Assembly (NCBI RefSeq): GCF_015477805.1
Contig: NZ_JADLQL010000004.1
Span: 1 to 64,000 of the forward strand
Reading direction: 5' to 3'
DNA: 64,000 bases
DNA from: Nocardia flavorosea
GTDB taxonomy: Bacteria > Actinomycetota > Actinomycetes > Mycobacteriales > Mycobacteriaceae
Shown: positions 16,053-25,000 of the stretch, in pieces
How positions within the stretch are numbered: the stretch's first letter is position 1
Layout: each line of letters begins with the position of its first letter
Made by a program: the position numbers and the translations under genes
The notes under the pieces: generated by a model
Seen by the model: the letters and a program-made list of their open reading frames with translations, nothing else
Told to the model about the DNA's origin: nothing
The model's database searches: none

Positions 16053-16586
16053 TCAGCCCACGTCGCGGCGCAACCAGGTGATTTCGGCGCCCTCACTGCC
16101 GGTGCGATAGACCTCGAGATCCTCGTCCCAGGCGGTGCCGAGTGCGCGGTCTATTTCGGCGGAGAGATCGTAGGCCGCGTGCCGGCCGAGTTCGCGAGCG
16201 GCCTGCAGCATGACCCGCAACCGCATCTCGCTCACCATCACGTCCCCGTTGGCGCTGGTGGCACCGTGCCACAGGCCGAGATTCGGGACGAAACTGTAGC
16301 GTTCGCCGTCGACCCCTTCGCTGGGATCCTCGGTGACCTCGAAACGCAGCACCGGCCACGAACGCAGGGATTGCGCGATCCGGGAAGCAGTCCCGGCCGG
16401 CCCCACCCACTCGGTGGTGGCGCGGAGGCGGCCCGGCGCCGCGGGTTGCGCGGTCCAGCGCAGCCCCGCGGGACTACCGAGCGCGGCCGCGAGCGCCCAT
16501 TCGATATGCGGGCACAGCGCGGTGGGCGACGAGTGGATGTAGACCACACCCGCCGTCGTCTCCGCGTATCGAGCCGATCCGCGCAC
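16053..16586 (-). CDS. DUF3145 family protein
   Basis: A 177-residue protein of the actinobacterial DUF3145 family: GVVYIHSSPTALCPHIEWAL near the N-terminus, then RFEVTEDPSEGVDGERYSF, GLWHGATSANGDVMVSEMRL and the C-terminal GAEITWLRRDVG. The start is set at the GTG at 16586 (a tandem GTG at 16589 is equivalent) because GGAGG lies 5-8 bases upstream and this fits the family length. The family is conserved in mycobacteria and nocardiae, but its function is unknown. It is predicted cytoplasmic, with no signal or membrane segment. Confidence 0.85.
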   Translation of the reverse strand: MRGSARYAETTAGVVYIHSSPTALCPHIEWALAAALGSPAGLRWTAQPAAPGRLRATTEWVGPAGTASRIAQSLRSWPVLRFEVTEDPSEGVDGERYSFVPNLGLWHGATSANGDVMVSEMRLRVMLQAARELGRHAAYDLSAEIDRALGTAWDEDLEVYRTGSEGAEITWLRRDVG

Positions 16587-16681
16587 CACGTACACCTCCG
16601 GTTTCGACGATGCTCGTCTTCCCCAACGGTCCGTCGAAAAGGCGTTGCCCGAGTGTACTCGAGTGCCCGGTGTTACACCTG

Positions 16682-17512
16682 TTACTGCGCAGCTGTGTTG
16701 CCGGCGAGTGTGGCTTCCGCGATCACCGAATCGCTGAACGGGGGCCATACTTCACGCGACCAATCCCCGAAATTCTCGTCGCTCAACGCCACACAGGCCA
16801 GGTCGAGTTGCGGATCGACCCAGATGAACGTGCCCGACTGCCCGAAATGACCGTATGTCCGGGGCGAGTTCGCGCTCCCGGTCCAATGCGGCGATTTACC
16901 GTCGCGGATTTCGAAACCCAGCCCCCAGTCGTTGGGTCGCTGCGAACCGAACCCGGGCAGCACGCCGTTGCTGCCGGGAAACTGGACGGTGATCGCGTCG
17001 GCGTGGGTCTGGGGCGAAATCAGCCGCGGCTCGATGAGTTCGGCCGCGAACCGTAGCAGATCGGCGAGTGTGGAATGCGCGCCGTGCCCGGCCGAACCCG
17101 TCAGCTCGGAAGCCCCCATCCCCAATGGTTCGAAAACGGCCTCGCTCAGATACTGCGGGAACGGGATACCGGTGTGCTCGCCGACGAAATCGGCCAGCAG
17201 TTCGAATCCGGCGCTCGAGTAGATCCGCTTGGCGCCGGGCCGGGCCAGGATATCGGTGGTGTCGAACGCGACCCCGGAGGTGTGCGCCAGCAGGTGGCGA
17301 ACGGTCGAACCGGGCGGGCCCGCGGGCTGGTCGAGCTCGATCGCGCCCTCTTCCAGGGCTATCAGCGCCGCATATGCCACCAGCGGTTTGGTCACCGAGG
17401 CGAGGCGGAAGCCCCGGTCGGCGTCACCTGCCGACCACTGTCCGTCCCGGGTGACCACGCCCGCCGCCGCATGCCGGACCGGCCATTGCTTGATCTGCTC
17501 GAGTGCGCGCAC
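16682..17512 (-). CDS. Serine hydrolase, beta-lactamase/EstB type
   Basis: A 276-residue protein of the class C beta-lactamase / D-alanyl carboxypeptidase fold. The nucleophile motif is LASVTK (S-x-x-K) near residue 39, the second motif appears as IYSSAGFELL, and the third as HFGQSGTF (H-x-G-x-x-G). HLLAHTSGVAFDTTDI is another family mark. There is no signal peptide, so it is probably a cytoplasmic esterase or peptidase rather than a lactamase. The GTG at 17512 starts it. It is isolated from other genes in function. Confidence 0.8.
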   Translation of the reverse strand: MRALEQIKQWPVRHAAAGVVTRDGQWSAGDADRGFRLASVTKPLVAYAALIALEEGAIELDQPAGPPGSTVRHLLAHTSGVAFDTTDILARPGAKRIYSSAGFELLADFVGEHTGIPFPQYLSEAVFEPLGMGASELTGSAGHGAHSTLADLLRFAAELIEPRLISPQTHADAITVQFPGSNGVLPGFGSQRPNDWGLGFEIRDGKSPHWTGSANSPRTYGHFGQSGTFIWVDPQLDLACVALSDENFGDWSREVWPPFSDSVIAEATLAGNTAAQ

Positions 17513-17572
17513 ACCATCGAGGTTACGAGACCGTGCCGTTCGCGCGGAATTCGCCCGAGCCGCCGACCGGAA

Positions 17573-17615
17573 CCGGGGCTGCCGGGCCGGTGTTCGACCG
17601 GTCCGGCAGCCCCGG
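17573..17615 (-). terminator. Strong hairpin terminator after alcohol dehydrogenase
   Basis: Bases 17573-17590 and 17598-17615 form an 18-bp stem with a single G-T wobble around the loop TGTTCGA. It is 50 bases past the minus-strand ADH stop and upstream of the serine hydrolase, so it should insulate the two. Confidence 0.7.
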
Positions 17616-17664
17616 AAACGCGATATCCGCGAAGGATCCTGCCGGTTACTCCGGCACCGCGGGA

Positions 17665-18795
17665 TCAGCGATCGGCGTCGGTGTACTTGATGATGCCGCG
17701 AATGTTCTTGCCGTCCAGCATGTCCTTGTAGCCCTGGTTGATGTCTTCCAGCGCGTAACTGCGGGTGACCATATCGTCCAGGTTCAGCTGGCCCGACTTG
17801 TACAGCGAGAGCAGCTTCGGAACATCCTGGCGGGCGTTGCCGCCGCCGAAGATGCAGCCCTTGACCGTCTTCTGCAGCATGCAGAGCAGGAAGTTGTTCA
17901 TCTTCACATCGAAGGCGTCCATCCGGCCCATCGAGGTGACCACCAGGGTGCCGGCCTTCGCGGTGAGGATCAGGCCCTCTTCGATGTAGGAGCCCTCCAT
18001 CTCGCCCATGGTGAGAATGACCTTATCGGCCATCCGGCCCTCGGTGACCTCCATCAGCGGGGCGATGGCCTCGGCCATGCTGGGGTAGGCGTGGGTGGCG
18101 CCGAATTTCATCGCCTGCTCCCGTTTCCACGGGTTCGGGTCGATGGCTACGACCTGCCGCGCCCCGGAGAGCACCGCGCCTTGCAGCGCGCTCATCCCGA
18201 CACCGCCGACACCGACGATGGCCGCGGTATCCCCCGGCATGACATTGGCGACGTGGGTGGAGGACCCGAAACCGGTGGGCACACCGCAGCCGACGAGGCA
18301 GGCCACCTCGAACGGGATCTCGGGGTCGATCTTGACCACCGAGGTGTGATGCACCGTCATGTACGGGGAGAACGTTCCGAGCAGGCACATCGGGATGACG
18401 TCCTTGCCGCGGGCCTGGATGCGGTAGCTACCGTCGCTGACCGACTGGCCGGAGAGCAGTCCCATACCCAGGTCGCACAGGGCCATGTTCCCGGAGACGC
18501 AGGCCGGACAGCGGCCACAGGCCGGGATGAACGACAGCACCACGTGATCACCGACGGCGAGGTCGGGTGGCGTGTTGGGCCCCAGCTTGGTGATGACGCC
18601 CGCGCCCTCGTGGCCGCCCATCGCCGGGAAGGACGGCATCGGGGTGGCGCCGGTGACCATATGGTGGTCCGAATGGCACATACCGGCGGTTTCCATCCGG
18701 ATCTGCACCTCACCGCCGCGGGGGTCGCCGAGTTCGATTTCCTCGACGGACCACGGCTCGTCGATCCCCCACAGGATCGCGCCCTTCGTCTTCAT
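17665..18795 (-). CDS. NDMA-dependent zinc alcohol dehydrogenase
   Basis: A 376-residue medium-chain dehydrogenase. Catalytic-zinc residues lie in AGMCHSDHH and GGHEGAGVI. The structural-zinc cysteines are in CGRCPACVSGNMALC, and the nucleotide site is IVGVGGVGMSALQG. The overall pattern (GAILWGIDEPWSVEEIELGD) matches the mycobacterial/nocardial group with tightly bound nicotinamide that is assayed with nitrosodimethylaniline. It oxidises alcohols to aldehydes. A KstR-type box lies 63 bases before the start, suggesting a place in sterol or related lipid catabolism. The neighbouring phosphotransferase runs the same way but is ~290 bases off. Confidence 0.88.
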   Translation of the reverse strand: MKTKGAILWGIDEPWSVEEIELGDPRGGEVQIRMETAGMCHSDHHMVTGATPMPSFPAMGGHEGAGVITKLGPNTPPDLAVGDHVVLSFIPACGRCPACVSGNMALCDLGMGLLSGQSVSDGSYRIQARGKDVIPMCLLGTFSPYMTVHHTSVVKIDPEIPFEVACLVGCGVPTGFGSSTHVANVMPGDTAAIVGVGGVGMSALQGAVLSGARQVVAIDPNPWKREQAMKFGATHAYPSMAEAIAPLMEVTEGRMADKVILTMGEMEGSYIEEGLILTAKAGTLVVTSMGRMDAFDVKMNNFLLCMLQKTVKGCIFGGGNARQDVPKLLSLYKSGQLNLDDMVTRSYALEDINQGYKDMLDGKNIRGIIKYTDADR

Positions 18796-18857
18796 TCGTG
18801 TCCGACCTCTCGCATGCGCGGGCTTTCATGTGACAGCCTCCACACTACGATACGAAC

Positions 18858-18871
18858 TGGAACACGTTCTA
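18858..18871 (-). promoter_or_regulatory. KstR-type operator
   Basis: The 14-mer matches TnnAACnnGTTnnA at every fixed base (minus strand TAGAACGTGTTCCA). KstR is the TetR-family repressor of cholesterol and lipid catabolism in mycobacteria, nocardiae and rhodococci. It lies 63 bases upstream of the alcohol dehydrogenase ATG. Confidence 0.7.
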
Positions 18872-19084
18872 GTGGGTTGGCAAAGATTTTCCGGGGACAA
18901 CTGGTCGGCCGACCATATCCGGCGGGCCCACACCCCCGGACCCGGGCGAAAACAGCCGAATCGTCCGCTTCCACTGTCGATACCGCAACAGCCGACGCCC
19001 GCACGCCATCGCGAACAGAAACACGATGGCACCCCCGGGCACAACCGAGGGCCGCCATCGCATTCCGAAGAGTGAAACTTGTTC

Positions 19085-20149
19085 CTACTCCATGAGGCTG
19101 CGCGCCTGCGCGAACAGCTCCAAGGTGTTCGCGTGCAGGAAATCGCCGACCTTCTTCGGCGCCTTGCCGGCGAAGGCACGCGCGTAGGTCCCTTCCAGCA
19201 CGATACCGAGCTTGAAACAGGCCAGCACGGTGTACCAGGAGACAGCGCTCAGATCGCGATCGGAGAATTTCGCGTAGTGCGCGATCATCTCCGCACTCGA
19301 CGGCAGCCCACCGGCCTGGCCCAGTTTGCCGATGAGCGCGGCGCCGGAGGTGCCCGGTTCCGGCCTGGTGGCGATCTGCCAGCCGAGATCCAGCAGCGGA
19401 TCGCCGATGGTCGACATCTCCCAGTCCACCAGCGCCGCCACCTCGGGACGGTCGTAGGAGAACATGATGTTGGCCAGATGGCAGTCGCCGTGCAGGATGC
19501 CGGGGGTCCAGGTGGCGGGACGGTTGCGCTCCAGCCAATCGGCCACCTCGTTCAGGCCCGGAATCTCCGGGCCCGGGTAGCCCTCGTTGGCCGAATACGA
19601 ATCGAGCTCGTGCATCCACCGGCCGACCTGCCGTTCCAGGAAACCCTCCGGTTTGCCGTAGTCGGCCAACCCGAGGGCCCGGTAGTCCAGCGCGCCCAGG
19701 CGGGCGATCGCCTCCACCGCGGACAATCCCATGGCGTGCCGGGCGGCGGGGTCGCCGGCGAATTCCGCCGGAAGTTCGGTCTGCGGGTTGTATCCCTCGA
19801 TCGGTTCCATCAGGTAGAACACCGCCCCCAGAACCGTTTCGTCCAGCTCGGCCGCGATCACCCGGGGCGCCCGCACATCGGTTCCGGCCAGCGCACCCAG
19901 CAGCCGCGCTTCCCGCCGGATGACCTCGTTGCTCTTGGGGCGCAGATGGGCCGGCCCGCGCCGCAGCACGTAGTCGCGACCACCACGGGTGAACCGCAGC
20001 ATGATGTTCTGGGTGCCGCCGCCCAGGGCCTGCACTTCCCGGAACTCTCCACCGGTGAGCCCGCGCTCATCCATCCAGTTCCCGACCACGGTGAAGTCGA
20101 CGTGCTCACGATCCACGCCTACCGGCTGCGCAACAGACATGCCTGACAT
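19085..20149 (-). CDS. Phosphotransferase family protein (APH/ACAD10-like)
   Basis: A 354-residue kinase-fold protein. It has LGGGTQNIMLRFTRGGRDYVL (N-lobe), GILHGDCHLANIMF (catalytic H-G-D-x-H-x-x-N) and ALVDWEMSTIGDPLLDLGW (metal-binding D-W-E). This is the subgroup that resembles the phosphotransferase half of human ACAD10/11, often encoded near fatty-acid or sterol catabolism genes in actinobacteria, where it may phosphorylate hydroxyacyl-CoAs. The ATG at 20149 has GTGGGG upstream; the ATG at 20140 is an alternative. The lipid link is supported only by the nearby KstR box and dehydrogenase. Confidence 0.8.
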   Translation of the reverse strand: MSGMSVAQPVGVDREHVDFTVVGNWMDERGLTGGEFREVQALGGGTQNIMLRFTRGGRDYVLRRGPAHLRPKSNEVIRREARLLGALAGTDVRAPRVIAAELDETVLGAVFYLMEPIEGYNPQTELPAEFAGDPAARHAMGLSAVEAIARLGALDYRALGLADYGKPEGFLERQVGRWMHELDSYSANEGYPGPEIPGLNEVADWLERNRPATWTPGILHGDCHLANIMFSYDRPEVAALVDWEMSTIGDPLLDLGWQIATRPEPGTSGAALIGKLGQAGGLPSSAEMIAHYAKFSDRDLSAVSWYTVLACFKLGIVLEGTYARAFAGKAPKKVGDFLHANTLELFAQARSLME

Positions 20150-20227
20150 TGTGCCCCACTTCGCGCGCACAACTGCAGGCAACCGACAACAGTTCCAGAC
20201 ACCGGCCCGGCGTAGATTCGGACCACC

Positions 20228-21844
20228 ATGTCCGATTCCGTCACCGTCCAGCACCGGGTGCTCGAACACGCCGTCGACACCGAGGCGGCGTTCCTCCGGC
20301 TCTACCGCACTTCCGCCACCGCGTTCTGGCTGGACAGCGAATATGTGGAACCGGGCCTGGACCGGTTCTCGTTCCTCGGCGACGCCACCGGACCGCTGGC
20401 CGAGGTGGTGCGGTACCGGGTCGGCAGCGGATTCGTCACGGTCACCGGACCGGACGGCCGGGCCCGGCGCGAACCGGGCACCGTTCTCGACTACCTGGCC
20501 GCCGCCCTGCGCACCCGGTCTCTGCCGCTACCCGCGCAGCTGCCGTTCGATTTCGCCGGTGGCTACGTCGGCTACCTGGGCTACGAGGTCAAGGCCGATT
20601 GCGGTGGCACGGCCGCACACCGCGCGACCACCCCCGATGCCCAGTGGATATTCGCCGATCGGCTGGTGGTCGTCGACCATCTCGCCGGCCGGACCCATCT
20701 GGTGGCACTCACCGGCCCGGGAACGGCGGCGCGGCGGGCCGGCGCCCACTGGCTGGCAGAAACGGCCGCGACGCTGGAACAGCTGCCGACCTGGACGAAT
20801 CCGGAGCCGAACGGCTCCGGCCACGACCCCGCCGCGCCGAGAACTCACTGTGAGCGCACCGGACCCGGTGCGCATCGTGACGGCTACGCAGCCGACGCTC
20901 ATCGTGACCACAGCGCAGCCGGCGCCGGCCCCGCCCACTCCACGGACTTCGACGATCCCGTCCGGTTCACGGTCGAGGACCATCTCGTTCGGGGCCGCGG
21001 GCAGTATCTGCGCGATATCGCGGCGTGCCAGGCTGCGCTGCGAGCGGGGGAATCGTACGAGATCACCCTGACCGACCAGCTGACCCTGCCGGCCACGGCC
21101 GACGGACTCGGCGCCTACCGCGTACTGCGCCGCGCCAACCCGGCCCCGTATTCCGCCTACCTGCGCTTCGACGACCTCGAAATCGCCTGCTCCTCCCCCG
21201 AACGTTTCCTGAAGATCGACCGCACTCGCACGGTGGAGACGAAACCGATCAAAGGCACCGCCCGCCGCGACCCCGACCCGGCCGTGGACGAGCGGCTGCG
21301 CCGCGCCCTGACCGAGGACCCGAAAACCCGCGCGGAGAATGTGATGATCGTCGACCTGCTGCGCAACGATCTGGGCCGGGTCTGTGAAATCGGCAGTGTC
21401 CGGGTGCACGATCTGCTCGCCACCGAAACCTATTCGACCCTGCACCAGCTCGTTTCGACCGTACGCGGCACGCTGCGCGCGGATACCGACGTCATCGCCT
21501 GTTTGCGCGCGTGTTTCCCGGGGGGTTCGATGACCGGCGCCCCGAAGATCCGCACCATGGAGATCATCGACGATCTGGAAACCCGCGCGCGCGGGGTCTA
21601 TTCGGGCACCATCGGGTTTCTGGGCCTCAGTGGTACCGCCGACCTGAATATTGTGATCCGGACCGCGGTGCGGCACGGCGGCCGCTGGCAGATCGGTGCC
21701 GGCGGGGCGATCGTGCTGGATTCGGTGGCCGCCGACGAATACGACGAAATGCTGCTCAAGGGCCACGCGGTGTACCGGGCCGTAGCCGCGGTCGAGGCCG
21801 GGCGGTCCCGGCCGGCCGGTGATATCCCGGCGGGCATCCGATAA
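20228..21844 (+). CDS. pabB: Aminodeoxychorismate synthase component I
   Basis: A 538-residue chorismate-utilising enzyme that aminates chorismate for p-aminobenzoate and folate. The C-terminal half is strongly conserved: ETKPIKGTARRDPDP (catalytic Lys), ENVMIVDLLRNDLGRVCEIG, FPGGSMTGAPKIRTMEIIDD and IGAGGAIVLDS. The N-terminal domain (FAGGYVGYLGYEVKADCGG) also fits PabB. Between the halves (residues ~195-245) is a His/Gly/Ala-rich segment without recognisable structure, an unusual insertion. No PabA glutaminase is adjacent. Anthranilate and isochorismate synthases share the fold, but PIKGT and YLGYE favour PabB. Confidence 0.85.
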   Translation: MSDSVTVQHRVLEHAVDTEAAFLRLYRTSATAFWLDSEYVEPGLDRFSFLGDATGPLAEVVRYRVGSGFVTVTGPDGRARREPGTVLDYLAAALRTRSLPLPAQLPFDFAGGYVGYLGYEVKADCGGTAAHRATTPDAQWIFADRLVVVDHLAGRTHLVALTGPGTAARRAGAHWLAETAATLEQLPTWTNPEPNGSGHDPAAPRTHCERTGPGAHRDGYAADAHRDHSAAGAGPAHSTDFDDPVRFTVEDHLVRGRGQYLRDIAACQAALRAGESYEITLTDQLTLPATADGLGAYRVLRRANPAPYSAYLRFDDLEIACSSPERFLKIDRTRTVETKPIKGTARRDPDPAVDERLRRALTEDPKTRAENVMIVDLLRNDLGRVCEIGSVRVHDLLATETYSTLHQLVSTVRGTLRADTDVIACLRACFPGGSMTGAPKIRTMEIIDDLETRARGVYSGTIGFLGLSGTADLNIVIRTAVRHGGRWQIGAGGAIVLDSVAADEYDEMLLKGHAVYRAVAAVEAGRSRPAGDIPAGIR

Positions 21845-21909
21845 GTCCCGTACGTCCCGGACCGGGCGAACACCCGGCTCGATCACCCGAACGGCGCAAC
21901 AATGGAGCG

Positions 21910-22293
21910 ATGGCACAGCTCTGGGTGAAAACACATGGCGGCGACTGGCTTCGAGCCGACCAGATCATCGAAATCGGTACCGAAGCGGTGCGCACACCGC
22001 CGGGCGATCCGGGCGCGGCGGAGGTCGTCGCCCGGCTGGCGGTCGCCACCGGCAGCGGGAACTGGGATTACGACCGCGGCAACGGCACGGTCGGGCCGAG
22101 CGCGCGGGTGCTGGGATGCTACCCGGACGAGGAGACCGCGCAGCGAGTCGCGGACCGGCTGGTCCTGACCCTGCTCAGCGCCGAACGCAACGCCCAGATC
22201 ACCTTCGAGGACGACGATGTCCTGGTCCGGCCGGTGCACGACCGCACCACGACCGACACCCCGTACAACGGCCGGTCCCTCGACGCCCGCTGA
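21910..22293 (+). CDS. Conserved hypothetical protein
   Basis: A 127-residue protein of unknown function starting MAQLWVKTHGGDWLRADQII, with LLSAERNAQITFEDDDVLV near the end. The frame is rich in charged residues and lacks membrane segments. It begins 65 bases after pabB in the same direction, with GGAGCG just upstream, and converges with the small helical gene at 22309. I recognise no family. The pattern is that of a small cytoplasmic protein with a beta-rich N-terminus. Confidence 0.6.
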   Translation: MAQLWVKTHGGDWLRADQIIEIGTEAVRTPPGDPGAAEVVARLAVATGSGNWDYDRGNGTVGPSARVLGCYPDEETAQRVADRLVLTLLSAERNAQITFEDDDVLVRPVHDRTTTDTPYNGRSLDAR

Positions 22294-22308
22294 CGCCTCC
22301 GTCACCGA

Positions 22309-22602
22309 TCAGGATTTCCGCCGGGGTCGCTTTCGCGGCGGTTCGGGTCCGGGTCCCGGCGGCGCGCCGAGGCCGGCCATCCGGCCGACTCCGGGTAACC
22401 GTGACAGTGCGCCGAACAGATCCTCACCCACCGCGATCAGCGCTTCCAGCCGGGGCAGCAGCCGATCGTAGGCGGCGAACGCCGGGTCGGCGAGGGCCGG
22501 CGTACGGTCCAGCCGGTCGACCGTGGCATCGAGGCGGTCGATGGTGCCGGACAGGTTGTCCAGCAGGTCGGGTAGCTGCGCGGCCAGTTGCGCCGAGGCC
22601 AT
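22309..22602 (-). CDS. Small helical hypothetical protein
   Basis: A 97-residue protein. It has amphipathic heptad-like repeats (LPDLLDNLSGTIDRLDATVD, then RLDRT) that suggest a coiled coil, and a basic, Pro-rich tail. The ATG at 22602 is 51 bases from the ATG of the divergent TerD-HNH gene, so the two promoters must overlap. The family is unknown. Its tight divergent placement suggests, but does not prove, a link with the TerD-HNH protein. Similar short helical proteins with repeated LD/RLD are common in nocardiae. Confidence 0.5.
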   Translation of the reverse strand: MASAQLAAQLPDLLDNLSGTIDRLDATVDRLDRTPALADPAFAAYDRLLPRLEALIAVGEDLFGALSRLPGVGRMAGLGAPPGPGPEPPRKRPRRKS

Positions 22603-22653
22603 GACCTGCGCGCCTGCGGGCGTGTCGGCCCCGCATGGCATAGTGCGACGACG

Positions 22654-24969
22654 ATGGAACTGAGCAAGGGCGCCAATACGCCGATACCGACATCTCTTCT
22701 GGCCGTGGTGATTTCCTGGCGGTCCGAGCATGTGGTGGACGCGCACGCCCTGCTGCTGGACAGCGACGGAACGGTCCGCGACGACAAGGACCTGGTCTTC
22801 TACAACGCGCCCCGGCACATCTCCCAGGCCGTCACGCTCGATCAGGACCCGGCCCCCGGAACCGCCCGGCTCAGTGTGTCGCTGCCGCGGACCGAATCCG
22901 AGGTGGACCGCATCGTGGTGTCGGGCTCGCTGGAGGACACCGAATTCACCCGTGTCGAGGATCTGCGCGTCACGGTGTACGCGGTGGACGGTCCGGTCGC
23001 GGAATTCGCCGTCACCGATTCGGAGGCGGTGACGGCGATGATGTTCGGAGAGTTCTACCGCCGCGACGGCGGCTGGCGCTTCCGCGCGGTCGGCCAGGGC
23101 TGGGCCACGGGAATGGCGGGTCTGGTGACCGAATTCGGCATCCAGGTCGACGATCCACCCGGCCCGGAACCCAGCGGTGCGCCGGCCGCTTCCCGGCGCC
23201 GGGAACCGGCGGCGACCGCCCCGGCGGGCCGGGCCACCGGCTGCCCGTCCGGCACCGAGCCCGCGAACGACCCGGCCGGTGCCACAGCCGTACTGCCCGC
23301 GACGCCCGGTTCCCGCGCGGACACACCGCGCCGCCACGGCGACCGCGTGATGTCCGGCCGGCACGGCACGACCGCCGGGTCCGTGCCCGAAGCGCCGGGC
23401 AGCCGGCGAACTGTGCCCGGCGCCGCCGAACAGACGAGCCGGCCCGGCCCGGACCGGATGCCCACCGGAACCCGCTCCGCCCGCGACGACGCCCCATCCC
23501 ATCCCGGCGACCGGCCGCCGCGGCCCGGCGCGAGCGACGCACCGGATGCGCTGCCGGCCCATCCGGTGCCCCGCCCCACGGAGTCCGGGTACGAATCCCG
23601 GCACCACGGCACTCCGGCTACCGGGCACGTCCGGCAGGGTCGGCCCTACCCCGCGTCCCGGGCCGATGGAGCGCCCCCGCAGCAACACGAAGACTCCGGG
23701 CCTACGAATACCCGGGCCGATGCACGCCCGGTCGCCGCGACCCATCCGGGCAACGCGCATTACCGGCTCGACGAACGAACCGGATCCGGCACCGCCCCCG
23801 CACCGTGGGACCGCTTCGATACCGCACATTCCGTCCGCCGCGCATCGGGCACGGTCACCCTGCGCCGGCTCACCGTGCCGGAACCGACACCCGTCGAGCC
23901 GCCCCCCGGTTCGGGTCGCGCCGACTGGTACCGCGATCCAGCGGAGCCGGCCGTGCTGCGCTGGTGGGACGGCGAGCAGTGGACCGCCGACACCCGGCCG
24001 GCGGCCCGGCCCCATCCGCACGACTGTGCCCGGTGCGGCTCCCGGCGCCGCCGCCGGGTTTTCGGCGGGCACCACCCGTGCGCCACCTGTGCGGCACAGA
24101 CCGAGGAGTTTTTGATCCACTGGCATACCCGGGCCACGCGGGTGCTCGCCGCCTCGGGACCGCGGGGGTCGGAATGGGATGCGCTGTGGGCATCGCTGCG
24201 CTACCAGCGGATCGACGAATCCGCTGCCCGGGCCGCACTGGAGCCGGCGGCACTGCAGTATGTGGAACGGCGGGTCGCGTTCGCCTTCGCCGACGGCCAG
24301 ATCACGGCCGACGAATACGACGATGTCGAGCACGCCATCACCGAACTGTCCCTGGCCGGCCGGCTCATCGACGATCTGCGGGCCCGGATGGGTCGCGGGC
24401 GGGCGCTGTCCCGGCTGCGGGAAGGCGATCTGTCCACCGTGCGCACTCCGGACCTGCATCTGGACGCCGAGGAACTGGTCTACCTCGATATCGACGCGAC
24501 TCATATCCGGGAACTGGCCCGCGGGCCGAAGCATACCGACGGCCGGCTGATCGTGAGCACCAAGAAATTACGGTTCGTCGGGCCCGGCACCGGGGTGGAG
24601 ATCCCGTGGTCTCGAATCGTTTCGGTGGCGGCCGAATACGATACGGTCGTCGTCGCGGCCACCTCGGCCCGGGGCGGGGCCAGTTTCGCCGTGGCCGACC
24701 CGGAATACCTGGCCGCCGCGCTCGAAGGCGCGCTGCGGATCGCCAAACGGCTCGTGCTCGCGCCCGGACAGCGGGATTCGCGCAGTATCCCCCAGGAGGT
24801 CAAGGCCGAAGTGTGGCAGCGCGACGGCGGAAAATGTGTGGAATGCGGGGAAAGCCACTACCTCGAATTCGACCACATCATCCCGCTCAGCCGCGGCGGC
24901 GCCACCAGCGCCTCGAATCTCCAGATCCTGTGCCGCGGCTGCAATCGCGAGAAGGGGGCGAATATCTGA
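22654..24969 (+). CDS. TerD-DUF2510-zinc ribbon-HNH nuclease fusion
   Basis: A 771-residue multidomain protein. Residues ~1-170 are a TerD-like domain (MELSKGANTPIPTSLLAVVI, DLVFYNAPRHISQA, MMFGEFYRRDGGWRFRAVGQ). Residues ~175-420 are a Pro/Arg-rich linker. Near 421-450 is a DUF2510 motif (GRADWYRDPAEPAVLRWWDG), and a CxxC pair at ~458 and ~476 suggests a zinc ribbon. A helical region and a PH-like segment (LIVSTKKLRFVGPGTGVEIP, ~600-655) follow. The C-terminus (~722-771) is an HNH nuclease: CVECGESHYLEFDHIIPLSRGG and LCRGCNREKG. TerD domains bind calcium and belong to tellurite/phage stress systems; HNH domains cut nucleic acid. A stress- or phage-triggered nuclease is the obvious inference. 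Confidence 0.8.
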   Translation: MELSKGANTPIPTSLLAVVISWRSEHVVDAHALLLDSDGTVRDDKDLVFYNAPRHISQAVTLDQDPAPGTARLSVSLPRTESEVDRIVVSGSLEDTEFTRVEDLRVTVYAVDGPVAEFAVTDSEAVTAMMFGEFYRRDGGWRFRAVGQGWATGMAGLVTEFGIQVDDPPGPEPSGAPAASRRREPAATAPAGRATGCPSGTEPANDPAGATAVLPATPGSRADTPRRHGDRVMSGRHGTTAGSVPEAPGSRRTVPGAAEQTSRPGPDRMPTGTRSARDDAPSHPGDRPPRPGASDAPDALPAHPVPRPTESGYESRHHGTPATGHVRQGRPYPASRADGAPPQQHEDSGPTNTRADARPVAATHPGNAHYRLDERTGSGTAPAPWDRFDTAHSVRRASGTVTLRRLTVPEPTPVEPPPGSGRADWYRDPAEPAVLRWWDGEQWTADTRPAARPHPHDCARCGSRRRRRVFGGHHPCATCAAQTEEFLIHWHTRATRVLAASGPRGSEWDALWASLRYQRIDESAARAALEPAALQYVERRVAFAFADGQITADEYDDVEHAITELSLAGRLIDDLRARMGRGRALSRLREGDLSTVRTPDLHLDAEELVYLDIDATHIRELARGPKHTDGRLIVSTKKLRFVGPGTGVEIPWSRIVSVAAEYDTVVVAATSARGGASFAVADPEYLAAALEGALRIAKRLVLAPGQRDSRSIPQEVKAEVWQRDGGKCVECGESHYLEFDHIIPLSRGGATSASNLQILCRGCNREKGANI

Positions 24970-25000
24970 CCGGTGTCTCGGGTACCGGCGCGCCGACTGC

